Source: Xestospongia bergquistia (Eukaryota; Porifera; Demospongiae; Haplosclerida; Petrosiidae). From it: a stretch of DNA of 64,000 bases. The notes under the pieces were generated by a model. The model had not been told where the DNA came from and made no database searches. It was given only the letters and a program-made list of their open reading frames with translations. The stretch covers positions 2,965,001 to 3,029,000 of the forward strand of contig OZ014421.1 of assembly GCA_963965975.1 (NCBI GenBank), given 5' to 3'. Shown here in pieces: positions 25,440 to 39,400 of the stretch. The position numbers were made by a program, and so were the translations under genes. Every line of letters begins with the position of its first letter. Within the stretch, counting starts at the first letter, position 1.

Positions 25440-26140
25440 AATGTATTAAATATTGTATGTATATACGTGTATATTGAATTACTGACTGTGGTGACAGTTT
25501 TGTAATAATCTAAAACAATCTCTATTCCATTTAGTTATGTGATATATTCTCAACTATCCTACCGAGAGAGAGAGAGCCTTGTTAGATAAAACCATTCAAC
25601 TCTTTACAAACTTTCATGTTGTTAATAGTGAAAGTGTTTTCTTGTAAATGCTGTCAGTTAAATGAGTTGAATAATGAAATATTTCTAACAAGGTCTTAAC
25701 AATACAAAAAGTCAATAAAATTATAATTGAGATTTGTCAACAATAAGTATTTTCAAATAAGCCACAAATGAAAGTAAATGAGAGATAAGCCTAAATACTT
25801 TAATAATTTGTTAAGAAGTACCTCTAACACACTGTTGAAGTGATCATCAGCTCATCTAAACAATTACTGAGCAAGTATTGATGATTGTATTGAACTGGTA
25901 CATCATACAGTTATGACTCACATTAATAAGTCTAATGTCAAAAGTAATGTGTTATTCAAGATCACTACATTACATCATCATGTTTCATTATGTTGATTAT
26001 GATCTACACATACACAAGGTCTGAAAAAATTAATATGATACAAATAATACATGATAAGTATTATGTATTGTGAACTAACATATGATAATTAAATCATTCA
26101 TTTAAGAGCTATATATTATACAAAGATAGGCCAATAAATC
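25440..26140. repeat. Duplicated block Y, copy 2
   Basis: Matches 10060-10800 throughout. Here Y follows X4 and precedes Z2, whereas in the first set Y precedes X3, so the order of blocks was shuffled or one set lost parts. Confidence 0.65.
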
Positions 26141-26589
26141 AATTAATGTACAGTTACTGCTATGTATTTTAGTTTGTCATGATATACATTGGAGCCCTAG
26201 ATACCATTTTCACAATATCTGTACAAGATTATTAATAAAATGTAAACATTCACTATAACTTTATGACAAGGTAGACAATGAGTGACAACTTAACAACAAT
26301 TATGAACCAAGATTATTTCAAGCTTGTCACTATGATTGTGATATTAATGTAACAACTTTGTAATTTCTGCATGGATTGTAGTCATGTACATGTATATGAT
26401 GTAGTAATGGACATATAAATGAGAGGTTAAGTACACCATAAAATAATTAAGGACATTTATGAAATAAGGAATTAAATGTGTTGGATAATTTCTTAATTTT
26501 GTGCACAAATATATATCAGTAGGGACTGGATTTTAATTCATGAGTATTGGTGCTATAATCATATCCATTAACTGTCTCATCTGAAGTAG
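26141..26589. other. Intergenic DNA, nothing recognised
   Basis: AT-rich spacer between Y2 and Z2. Confidence 0.35.
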
Positions 26590-28830
26590 TTTATAGTATC
26601 TATACTGTATTCTTTGACTAATGCTTTATAGAATTGTAAATGAATGTTGCATGACTATCTGTGTCATCATGACAATATATAGGTGTAGCCTTTGAAGACT
26701 AATGGATGGATGGTACAAATAAATGGATAAATGGGATCAAGTATATTCATATTTATAATACTCCCACTATATACTACTAACATATCTGTTAGTGTTTACT
26801 ATATAAACTGACATGTGGTCATGATATCAGTAATGGACATGAATTTGTCATAAGATTACCTGAATGAAGTGTTTGTTAATATCAGAAAATGATCAAGAGC
26901 ATGTCCAGGATTACTGTTAGCATAAGCTTTATGGTTCGAATGCTTAGACAGATTCTAATGGTAGCCATGGATAAAATTGGTTTGAAGGCAAATGAATCTT
27001 TTGAGCACACTTTTTCATTTTGCGACCCCTCACATTGTATATGATATATTTCTATCTCATTTAATTAATTTGATGTGTATATTAATTACTGTACACACAT
27101 CTTATCATGTTAATGCAATGAATGAATCAATTAATGAAGAAAGGTCTCCTAGATATATGTACTTGTATGATTGAATGGAATAGATGACAAAGTAGAGAGT
27201 GAAGTCATAAGGAATATATATATAGGATACATTGATAAAGTAATGAGTATAATATAAATAGATACATTGACATAGTAGTTTTTATAGTTGATAACATTGC
27301 CTGTTCATTTTGTCCATATAAGGATAATCACAAGAGTGTTTGTGGTTAATTTATTATGTCAATTGTATATACACAGTATATAATATATGTACATGTATTC
27401 ACACTAGACTTTGTGTGTGTAGTAAGTTATGTCCTTCACTATATCCTCCCCATTACATACAGTCAGTTGTAAGTTAATGTAATAGTAAATGTATGATACT
27501 TTGTGTCTCTTTCTTTACTCTTGATATAAGTTTATATTTATAACAATCAATCTAGTAATATAATAATGTAATCAACTACACTAGTATTGTGTATAGTAGT
27601 GACAATATTACACTATTACATGTACATATCATTAATGAAGACATTATCATTCTTAACATACATTGTGTGGCTTTTAGTGAGTCATGTTATTCAATAGTAA
27701 TTCATTTAAAAGTTCCTTTATCTATTGATCCTACTATCTGTCCATCCATTCATTCATTCACTCATTTCTCTCTCTCTCTATCCATTTAATATATAGATGA
27801 AGTAATCAATACATGACACTGGTATGGTTTATTACTATGTTGTACTGATGAATACTAATGAGAATCACTAATGTTTAGTAACATCATTATATGTGTAGAA
27901 AAAGAAGCCTCCTTTCTAAATCATATGTAAGTCTGCCCCTGTACATTGTCAAAATGATAAAGAAATTGTTTATATCATGATGATGTGAATCAAGCTTACA
28001 AATCAAAGATACATCTACATGTAACTATTGACATATCTATTTTATATTTGTAACAGGAATAAAACACTACATATTATGAACAGAGGAGTTTAGTATAAAG
28101 CTATTAATGAAAACTTATCTTTTCCAAATGAATAAATGAAGTGTTGACTGTGTACACTACAAACTATTGAATGACAGATCAGTTAGTCTTATATATCAAC
28201 AGTAATGTGGGATACATAGTCATCACAATCATTTACAAAAGTCACTTTCATAATATACTGATTATGTAACCTATAATAATTATTGATAAGTTGTAGTCAG
28301 TGACATAAAGTGGGTGTAGTTTGGTTAGCAAGTTCACTTACTATAATTATGTTTATCATTTTTGAAATTCCTATGGCAACAAATAACAGACATCATTGTC
28401 ATTATTGTTATCATGAACAGTAGTAAGTGTAGAATATTCTAGAGATGGGGTAACTACTTTATTAGCTATAGCCATTTCACAAGTTTTATAAACTTATATT
28501 GACCAGTTACATCTTTATCATAAGATGATAGTATAATAAGATTACTAAATTGACAATGACATCCATACACTTTGCAAAAGATCATCTAGACTTACTACAA
28601 TAGAACAACATGGAGCTGTTAGGACAGAGCTGTCCAATCTGACCTGATGAAAAAACAAGAGAGAGTATAATATAATGACTATCATCATGTCCTCTTATAC
28701 CTATACTTCTAAGGTGTGGTTCAGTATTCCTTCCAGTTGCTCTTGTTTGAGCTGTAGCCCTGCTCTAGTAACATGTAATACAGGTATTATTATAATCATA
28801 TTTAGTGTACAATCTAATATGTACATGTAC
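26590..28830. repeat. Duplicated block Z, copy 2
   Basis: Closely matches 15700-17740; long runs such as the part around 27420-27620 are almost identical to 16300-16510, so this duplication is younger than the X copies. The minus-strand exon-like segment at about 28340-28645 is damaged relative to copy 1. Confidence 0.7.
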
Positions 28831-29889
28831 ATGTATATATAACATTGATGAAAGTGTAAACATATGTACATATAAGGAATATTAAAAATTCATTCATACA
28901 TTAATTTTAATTCAACATATAAAATTAACATTAATATTAATATATTTTAATATAGTCCAACACTTTAAACAACTGTTGTCATTGTCAAGTATCCTTGTTT
29001 ATCATTACAATAATCAATTAAAGAATTGTTCTTGTTTGTTACAGAATGATATATTCCAGGTGTGGTCTAATACAGCAGTTGTAATTGAGACCACACCTCT
29101 CGCATTGTAATAATGCTTTAACTATACTCTGTCAAGTGAGAGTCTTTCATTTAAAAAAGGTACTATTTGCATGGAATGTAAGGCGAGATATTTCCTCTCT
29201 TATTATATGCAATTAGCGCTGAAGTACAATTTTAATTTCATTCATAATTTGTTCACATGGACGTCATGCAAAGATACCACATTTTCTCTCATGTTCATAC
29301 AGTTCCCAAAGGGATAGAGACTGAGGTTACAAACAAAAGAGGTTATTTTCAATGTCCTTGATTATTTACAGGAACTCAGCAGGTGCATACCGACTCAAGG
29401 AACTTTGAAACAAACCTTTGATGCCGCAAGACTTTGATGACCAGCATCAAGAGGCTACTTCTAGGCATTCTCAGTCTTTCTTCTTCGTTAATTTTTTTTC
29501 AGAACTTTGGTGCCTTTATAGCTGCCTTTAATCACAAAAAAACAATACCAACTTATTATGTTAATAATAATAATTGTTATAGTAGAACATCTGTTCACAT
29601 AATTAGAACTGTAATTTGAATTGCCACATGACAGACAACTGACTTGTCAAGGATTAAATTGTTTTATCGTGAAATCCTTCAAGTTACAAAATTTGAAGTA
29701 TGTTGAAAGTATGCCATTGAAAATGAAAGGAGTTTTATAGTTTGCTACTTTCACTAGAGAGCCAAATTTTACATATAAAAAATGCAATTGCAAACCGAGA
29801 GCACGTAAAACGGCAAAGTTATTTACATGTCTGGCTAGCTTTTTTCAACTCAGATAGAGTATAATACGTATCCTAGTTGTTGTATCAAT
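28831..29889. other. Unique segment absent from the other Z copy
   Basis: In the Z1 set the match resumes after about 100 bp (17740 to 17850); here about 1 kb intervenes. It contains an 11-bp perfect inverted repeat (29058-29068 with 29088-29098) and no recognisable ORF. It may be an inserted non-autonomous element, but I found no clear ends. Confidence 0.4.
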
Positions 29890-30100
29890 TAGTAATTTTT
29901 GGAAGTTATAAACTCTGCCACATTGTATATGTTTTTAGAATAGACACATACATTGACACATAAAGCTAGTACTATAACACTAACTAATATGGACAGCAGT
30001 GAGGGTTAATAATTCTATACTTTGACATCAATAGAACTTGTTACTTGGTGAAATTGGGCCTGTCTAGCAAGTTAAGCTTGTCTTCTCTGCAAGGACCAAA
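29890..30100. repeat. End of duplicated block Z, copy 2
   Basis: Matches 17850-18120: shared actaatatggacagc, aattctatac and gcctgtctagc landmarks. Confidence 0.55.
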
Positions 30101-30410
30101 TAAATTAACAGAAGACATGATAGTGACATCACAAAAACATTTAATCCCAAAACGACCACAGTAATAGGAATTATGAAGCATAGGAAACTATTCACTGAGT
30201 AAAGGAATATGTTACACAGTATATACAAGATATTGAGATATTACTTACACATTACTGAGAGTTTCTTTAAATTATAGATAGTAAGGAACTACTACAGCAG
30301 TTAATAGTGTATCTATAATAGTGAAAATAGTTCAGAAGTTCGAGTTAGTACAGATTAACTTAAGACACGACCTGAAGATACCATTTATTATACCACACAA
30401 CGTCATAACC

Positions 30411-30476
30411 ATGCCTTTAGTACTTGGGTGTGGTCTTTGTTTTCCTCCCTGTTTTGAAATGGATCAGAGAGAATTG
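30411..30476 (+). CDS. Ankyrin gene exon 1 (start)
   Basis: 22 codons from the first ATG to the donor gtgagt. The N-terminus has no ankyrin character and is Cys-rich. The ATG at 30459 has a better context (gaaATGg) and may be the real start. Confidence 0.6.
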
Positions 30477-33400
30477 GTGAGTACTTATAAAGTATACTAA
30501 AATGGAGAATTCCTTCAGTAACATTTAATATGATTGGTCAGCTTTCTCTTTTCCATTCATTAATCCTGCCATATTCAAGATATTCCCTCTATCTAAACTA
30601 AACATGACCTGGTGGATTACTTTAGGTTATCTGAGCTAATATAAATAACGTATGTACTTGACCCTATAGTTTGTATATAGGTCATGTCCATATGCTTAGT
30701 ACAATATAATATATTAGTAGTTACTGTACTCTTGTTATAATATGTCTTCTATAATATTATGTCTACTGTATTATAAACTATGTTGTATATGATCTTGTTT
30801 ATGTGTAATATTACATTTATTAACTTTAATATCTTTGTTAGGATAAGTTACTGATTGACTCTGTTAAAAGTGGACAATTAGATGAAGTGAAAGAAGCTTT
30901 ACAAGTAGGAGCAAATGTCAATGCTCAAGATAAGTATGTAAGTGCGTCACAATATAGTACCATTCAGAGATGATATTGTCTTATGATAAGAGTTCTTGTC
31001 ATTATGAAATCATCATAATTATTTACATATATGTTATGTAAGTGTTATAGTTATTATAATAATAATCACAATATATCCTTTAAATCAACCTACTATAAAT
31101 TAATGTGTGTATGTTACAAAGTCTTCATCAAAGTTTAATCATGTAATTAAAACATTATATATATAACATTTGAGATATGACAATGAATGGATACATAAAG
31201 AGTTTACTCTGTTGTTAAGTGGTGTGGCTTGAATGTTTTAAACTTTAGAAATTCGTTATCGGAGTTGATGTGCCCATTTTGTCAGAAAAAAGTATCTACT
31301 TTATTTTTATCCTGACACTTGTGGTCATCTGGATTACAGTTCTGCTTTTAAACAAAAATCATTAAGTATTAGCTTAGATTGCGAAAGTTTCATTAATTGT
31401 TAAAAAAAATTTCGAATGTTGAACAACGTAGTAAAATTAAACGCATTAACATTATTACACAAGAAAGTATTAATTTTGCAGTAGGAATATTAGTTTATTA
31501 ATGCACTTGTCACATCATGGTGTTTATAGTGTTTAAATTGTAGAGAGTATTTATATGATTGATATGTCTCTTTTGAGATATACAACTTACATATAGAGTA
31601 CAAGATCGATACGTTTATCTATCATTCTCCATAAAACCTCAAGTAATTCCTCAGACAAATGAAGAATTAAGAAAGCCATGAAAAGCATGTCTACAAAAAA
31701 GTGGACCTTCTCATCTACACAGTTTAGATATACTAGCTAAAATTGGCAAATACACTAGTCATCATCGTGTTTACTGCATCGTCACGTTTCTTTTCTAGAA
31801 TTATATACATGATAAGCTCGAATAAAATAATTCATACAATACTATTTCATAGTGCTTAACATGTTGTACATGACAAAATATTAGGAGTTAATTATGTACA
31901 TCTTGTGTTTGAAAATTTTCATAATGTTAATTTTTACATGAACCACTTTTGACATGATTTGTTTTATTTATGATCAATTGTTTTAATTTTTTATAATCAT
32001 GTGTAACTTATAGATTTGTTGTAATGATTTGATGTCGTGTGTAAAATATGCTTATATGTTCACTATTTTTAAAAATTTTTTTGTTGCATTCAATTCTTTC
32101 ATTAATGACCCTTCACATTGTATTAGAGCCATTTTAGAAACTGATAGTTGGGTTTTAGGTGTTTTTTGTAATACAATTTCAAAAAAGATTTTGCAATGAG
32201 AATTTAGTCAATATAATAGTAACATTGTTTGTGAACATTTGAAGTTACCATGTAAGAACTATAACTTCACATTGTAGAAAGGAGAATGTAAATGTCAATC
32301 AATATTAGACAAATGACAGTACTCTGGTCTAGCCTTGTACCCAGGCTTTCGCAATAGAAAAGAAAGCCTGGTAAATACTGCTTGTGCATGCACGTAATTA
32401 TTGACATCATAATAACACATTTATATTAAATGACGAATTTATGGGCTGGGTTTATACTGATGATGTTTTATTCACTACTCGAGTTGAAGCATGGCTAGTT
32501 GAGTTTGTTAGTTGTGTAGAGATTTAGTGGAAACAAAAATTGCATCAAACTTGTTCAGTGCTGTTGGGATACAAAACCACACGAAGTCATCTTTTCCGTG
32601 ATATATAGCTTCAACGGATAAGAGTTGCTCCTTTTTAAGAGATATATTTGACCTTCATAGCTGCTTTAGAGCTTAGAGTAGAGCAGCAGAAAAGTTTTTA
32701 TCAGTACTACAAGTGGAGGAAGGTCTAGAAGCGAACTAGGCTTACTGCCTCATTGGAATATATGGAATGTGGAGCAGTACCACAATGTTGACATAGTGGT
32801 TATAAACTGTTATTTCAGTTGTCCATGGAGTTATAGAGGAAAAAAGATACTTGCAATTCAATTTAGATTAGACTGCCTTCAAATGGCTTATGACTGTCTA
32901 AAGAATGAGCAGAGGAAGGCCATCTTAAAAGTTTTACAGGCAAATCATTGTTTTATTTCTTTGACAATTGGATGTGACAAATGTCTTATATTTCAGGTTG
33001 TCCCATTTGTTATTGAATGTTATAGAAGATATGAGGACAGTCCACCTGGTGGTTCACTAGACTTTTCTCTTATGGTAGAGCATTGTAAACGTCTATAGCA
33101 GGCCTTGCAAACAAGTTGACGAAAATACCACTTTTCTACGATTGTGAACTGCTTCATTCCATTCTTTTCATGGGTGTAGAGTCAATAGCATGGCAATTCA
33201 GCTTCCAATTTGGAAGGACAGCAAACAGAGAAAAAAAGATCTCATGGGTTCACGTAGCAATTGTAATAACAATTTATAACCACTATGTAAATATTGTGGT
33301 ACTGTCCCACATTCCATACATTCCAATGGAGCAGTAAGCCTAGTTTGCTTCTAAACCTTCCTCCGCCCGTCAGCTTATCAAAATGAAGTTGGGTCTAGCT

Positions 33401-36400
33401 AGTGAGACTAATAGTTGCATACTCCTTCCTCCTTCATATGGTTATTGGTTCATGGACCATGTCATATATATTTATTGTTCACTGAGTGTACAGTCTATCT
33501 GTTGTCACTTCATATTATTTAGTTAATAATATGATAACATTACTCAATGAGATAATATATGATGTCATATTTACATGTACATGTATAATTATTACATTAC
33601 ATATTAATATTATATCACTTATCATTATAGTCATATACATGTAAGCACACATGTATCAGTGTATGTGTGTATATAATGATTGTACGATTGATATATTGAT
33701 GAATAATTATACTATTACTATTATTATTACATGTAGGCCAAGTGTACTAGTATATACTGGGCCTCATTTTATGGACACACAGATATTGTTCAATATCTGT
33801 TAGAAGAAGCAAAAGCAGATCCTAATATACCTGATAGAGTAAGTATATTATTATATTGATATACATTGTAAACTCTATATATATCAGACACCTTACAACC
33901 TTGTGTTCATAGTATGAAAGTGTCTTCTTTAACACTTTACCAATGAAATCGTACATGTGTGTTACTGTAACATAATAAAATTAACTTAGTGATCATGAAA
34001 CAGTTTCAAAGTAAAAGTTTGTGTATCCTTCCAATGCTACATTGGGCAAGTTAATTCTATGCTAAGATTCAATGAAGTTGTCTCTGTTGCAAACTGTTTT
34101 GTGTGACATCATTAGCTTTGAAAATTATAATGAGGTCTCCTTTACATAATATTTATCAGTAATAATATGACAGATTTCCAGCTGGTATGACTATCACATG
34201 TACTAAAAAACTGTCACAAAGTCCTACTTAGAATGATCCAAATATTACAGTATGTAATTTCCATAAAATTAACATTTTGTTGATGTTCCGATCTTGTATG
34301 TTAACTACTGTGTGCTTGTACTTTGAGGATTCATAAGAAATATACCAAGTTTCACTTTGGTTGTTGATTTGCAACCATCCTTGTTAATGCTTATCCAAAA
34401 AATGTGATAAATATGCAACATTCATCAATAAAGAGTTAATTCATAGTCTCATTGAACCTTTTAATTGCCACAGACTTTATACATGTTAATTGCGATTCAG
34501 TTCCATAGACATGTGTACATGTTGGTGCAAATTTCTTGCTTTTGGAAGCTACAATAGTTGTACTGATGATTATGAAGGTTCTTACTGTTTATTGGATAAT
34601 TGTATTACAATTTAGAGCTTAGATTACTTCAGTAGTGTGCTTGCATTCCTTCATTTCTTCACTTCCATTTCACTGCTACCTCAATATAGGTGAGCCCACA
34701 AGACAACAACAAAACATTAGACTATCAATGTTTTCATACACTGTTATAAGTAAACAAACAATAAAACAATCAAGCAAGGATAGCAATAGCATACATTATT
34801 CCCTAAAATAGAACAAATATGGCTTAGAGCTTTTGGTTCATTGATGAAGAGCTGACAACTGTTGACATTGCAATGGAAAGAGAGAGTTAAGTATACATGT
34901 ATTTCTAGGTAATGATCTATTTATTCAACACATCTGACTAAGCAGCAAATAAGTTTTCATAAATTACGTATTGCTATATAATGCACATGAAAATTTATCA
35001 CATAATCTTAATTTGCTAACAACAAGTTAGTTAAAAAATCACAATAACTAAACACTCATCAGATCTCAATGACAGAATTCAATATACATCATCACCTTTG
35101 AATATCTTCTTTTGTCACCAAACATCATAGAAAATGCTATAAAGTAACTTTTTACCTTCAAATGTACACATAAGACCTAAATATGTAGAAGCTTTCCAAT
35201 TGCCTCGTGACCCAAAAATTTGGAGCTAACAATAAACTACCACATAATTAATTACTAATTAGGCAATTAAAAGTTTAAGAGTGGTTCTGCTGTAGTAACA
35301 TTTGTATATAAAGTGATTGTAGTAATTATTTTTAGCTACTTTCTCTCTAGCTATACTTTGTATATGACAAAATCTATTTCTATCGTGTATTTTTTATTAT
35401 TAACTCTAGTAACTACTGACACTATACATAACTTCTGTATTTCCAATATACATGAATATATATAGACTTAGCCTCATATCCAGGCATTTGTGAAAGAAAA
35501 TGACAACTGGTAACTTCTGCTTGTATATGTGTTTAAATATTCAAATATATTGACATCATAATTACAACAATTTAAAGGCAATAATGAATTAATATGCTGG
35601 GTTTATATTGATGAAATTTTATCACTACTGAGTCCTCCCATTCCTGATGGATCACAAGCTATCTCTTTGTGTCGGGTTTGTCATTTGTGGAGAGATTTAG
35701 CGCAAGCAAAGGGATGATATACTTGTTCAGTAAAATTTGGTTCCTAAATGAATAGGCTTCATGTATAACTGGTTGATCCATTATTAGATCTACAAAATGA
35801 TTTATTATCAACACAGAACAGCTCTTCATAGTGCCAACAAGACCAAGATTGTAATATATCACAAATGAGAGGACTTGGAAATGCAATATCTTTCTAACAC
35901 CAGTTTGTGACCACACTAAGACATCTTTTCTGTCATATACAGTTTAAGTAACAAAAAAGGTTCTTTTAAGGGATAGATTTACTTTTTCTAGCTGCTATAG
36001 TTAGTAAAGTAGAATAGCAGAGAAGTTATTATCTTCACCCCAGGTAGCCATTGTAGATTGTATGATAAAGGATTTACGTCATAGTTGACAGATGATTCGT
36101 AGAGTATACTATTTTCCATGAAATCTGTGGAAAATACAGGCACAAGATGTAGTAACCAGGCATTCTTTTATAGACTGTGTTATAGCATGTGATACTATAG
36201 ATATAATGATATACATTACTTGCATATTGAGACACACTGTCTAACCACCCCCTTATCCTTATATTACATAAAATGCATATATTATCTTGTCTGTAGTTCA
36301 TTACATGATATAAGATAGACAGTTAAATATACTATCAACAGATCAGTTGTACATTGTATATATCCTATAACATTTTATGATTATAACACATTAGTGAATA

Positions 36401-39400
36401 TAATAATTATAAATAAAACATTACAATATTACCATTTGCTTTATTAATAGAAGCAGATTTTTTTACACAACTACACAGTTATCACAATACTAATATACTG
36501 TGTGTCTATAGACAGACAGTTAAAGTCAAATCAGATTACTATAATTATCCTTTTGATCCTCTACATATACAATAGAAAAAATACATAACTATGAGTTAAT
36601 GAAGGATAAAAAGTCAACAGTGAACATATGACAGACTATACTAAATGTACTTTAGATGTCAATAGTTTTTCTGAGTTTAGTACTACCAACAGAAAGTTAG
36701 ATTTAAAAAATTATGATAATGTTATTTAGAATTGACTATAATATTATGTATGTGTTGAGTTACATCAATGGACTATTTTCAGTCACTTAAATGAGGTGCT
36801 TTCATGTTTATTAGTGGGTGTGTCATATCATCTACACAAGCTATATTAATTGTGTGTCATATTACTGTCATTTGTAATCATTGTTTTATAGTAGAACAAT
36901 TCTAGTACAAGTTTTAGAATAATAAAGCTTTAGAAGAAGAGTAAGAATTTTGGTCACTTTCTATTTCCAGTTTAGTAGTGTTTATATAACATAACGTAAA
37001 TACATCACTTCGAAGTAAGCAATGTGAGTCAATATTGAAATTGTATTGGAAGTTTTTTACTTCAATTACTGATATACACAACAATCGATGAATGTTATTA
37101 CTGTTATCACAAATGTTTTTATTTAGATATGACTTATATAATGACGTGTGTCATACTTATATAATGACGTGTGTCATTAGTTATTTTTTTCACCTAGCAT
37201 ACTTCATTTGTAGGTTGTGCTAACATTGTTTTGGACAACATATTGTATACATATTATTATATTAGTATGTCTATTTCACAATTACTTTATACAGCTTTAG
37301 AGTGAAAGAAATGAAATTAATCCACATACACAACTACTAATGTACATAGCAACCAATAAATATCATTATTTTTACAGTGAGCACTATAATTTGAGTGTAA
37401 AACTTTTAACTTCCGTAATTAAAGAAATGATAGTACTCTAAAATCTTTAATGTAATAATAATCCTATCCCTTACAGCATCAATTGTGTGTTCTAAAGAGT
37501 GTTAGAATGTTTATGAAATAACATTTTGTTTTTGTTTGTCATTAGTGTTACATTGTATATATTGATAACCAGTAAAGTATGATATTTGAATTGTTCTACT
37601 AATACAATAATACATTAAGGACAGGGTCAAGATAAAAGTGTCACTCTCACTTTTATTAAACAACCAGTATTGTTGATCAATACTAATTTTATTAGCATTA
37701 GTTATTATTGTATATTTTATAATAGAAATATTATTATCACAGTTTTATGACATCATTGAGTGATTCTATGACAGTTAGAACTTATAAGATACCCTTTTGA
37801 TACTGCACATTTTAAATATAAACTGTTTTCTAGTAGTTTCATTACTTATGACATAACCTGGTAACTCATTATTGAAGTTGTTTACTGTTACCATTATGAG
37901 TGATTAATGTATACCTGGCAAAAATACAGATTCAACTATATTGTAAAAATATTTTCTCCATTTATCAGAGCTAACATATAACACTGTATTCTGTCTCTTG
38001 TATTAATACTTTGTCTTTAAAGTACCTTTAAGGAAAAGGCTTTTCTATTATATTTTGATGGTTGATTGATGATAGTGTATGTAAATTAATAATGAAATAT
38101 AAGAAGTCCACAATATTCACTGAACATTGAGACAAATAATTAAAAGTTTCTTTAGCTTGTATGAAATGATCAGACCTTTTCCAAACAGAAATTACATCAT
38201 ATTATATATAATCATTAAATTCTATAAAAATGAAAATATCCAGTCTTTATATAACCAGTATATCAAGTACAGTAGACCCTCGGTTATCCAACCAGCTTTG
38301 GGCACTGACGTTCATGAATGCTGTTCGTGCTCAGATAAGTGAATTGCAACCAAATTAACTTTATTATGGACATGTAATTGAATTTTATACAAGTAATGAT
38401 TACATGAATGAAGTAATTTGTAATTGCTTTGGGAAAGTCTTTTTTTAGCAACCAAATCCTTAAGTGACATTAGCAAGGTTGTACTATAGACTGTCGATTC
38501 TGGCTGATGTTGAAGCCATACTATACATTTCTGAAATAACTGCACAGCTTCTTTATTTGACATTGGACATGCAGAAATAGATGTCACTGTGACTTCATCT
38601 TCTGACTCAGAACTACATGTATATGTTCCTGCTGATCATCATTAGACTCATTAACCATGGCAACAATCTGTTCATCATCTAAATGTTGGTAACCTAAATC
38701 ATCTAAAGATAACCATTCTTCAATATCTGCTTCTTGAACATCAGCAGATACTAATGACAATAAATCTGCTACAAATTCTGAGTTAGATGGTGGCAGGTTC
38801 TCACTATCACTTGATCCATTTTCCTCAACCTCTGGAATGAGCTTTCTCTAAGAACGTTGAATTGTCAATTGACTAATCTCTTCCCAAGCTAATGATATAT
38901 TCTTAATAACTTTAAGTATGTTTATGGATTTCAAATGTTCAATAATATCCACATCATCTGAGAGAAGTAAGGCCCTCAGGAGGAACTTTCGATACCTTCG
39001 TTTTAATGCCTCAAGAACCCCCTGGTCCATTGGTTGAATGAGACCAGTAACATTGGGTGGCAAAAATACAGCCAATGTTACAAATTAACTCACTTTCATC
39101 CGGATGTGCTGAGCAGTTATCTAATAGTCACAGTTAGGTACCACGTCGTATGGCATCGTAGGTGTGTCCTTCCAAAAGCAAATTCGGATATCCGAAGTGA
39201 TGGATGCGTGAGATTCGGATAACCAAGGGTCTACTGTACATGTACATGTTATATACATGTACATAATGTTAAAGATGGTAACATGTAATTAAATGTCCTC
39301 ACTTAATGTGTGTCTATGATTACATATTTTTTTCATTAATTGCAGTTTGGATCTACTGCTCTGATGGAAGCATCATTTAATGACCACTTAGATGTTGTTG

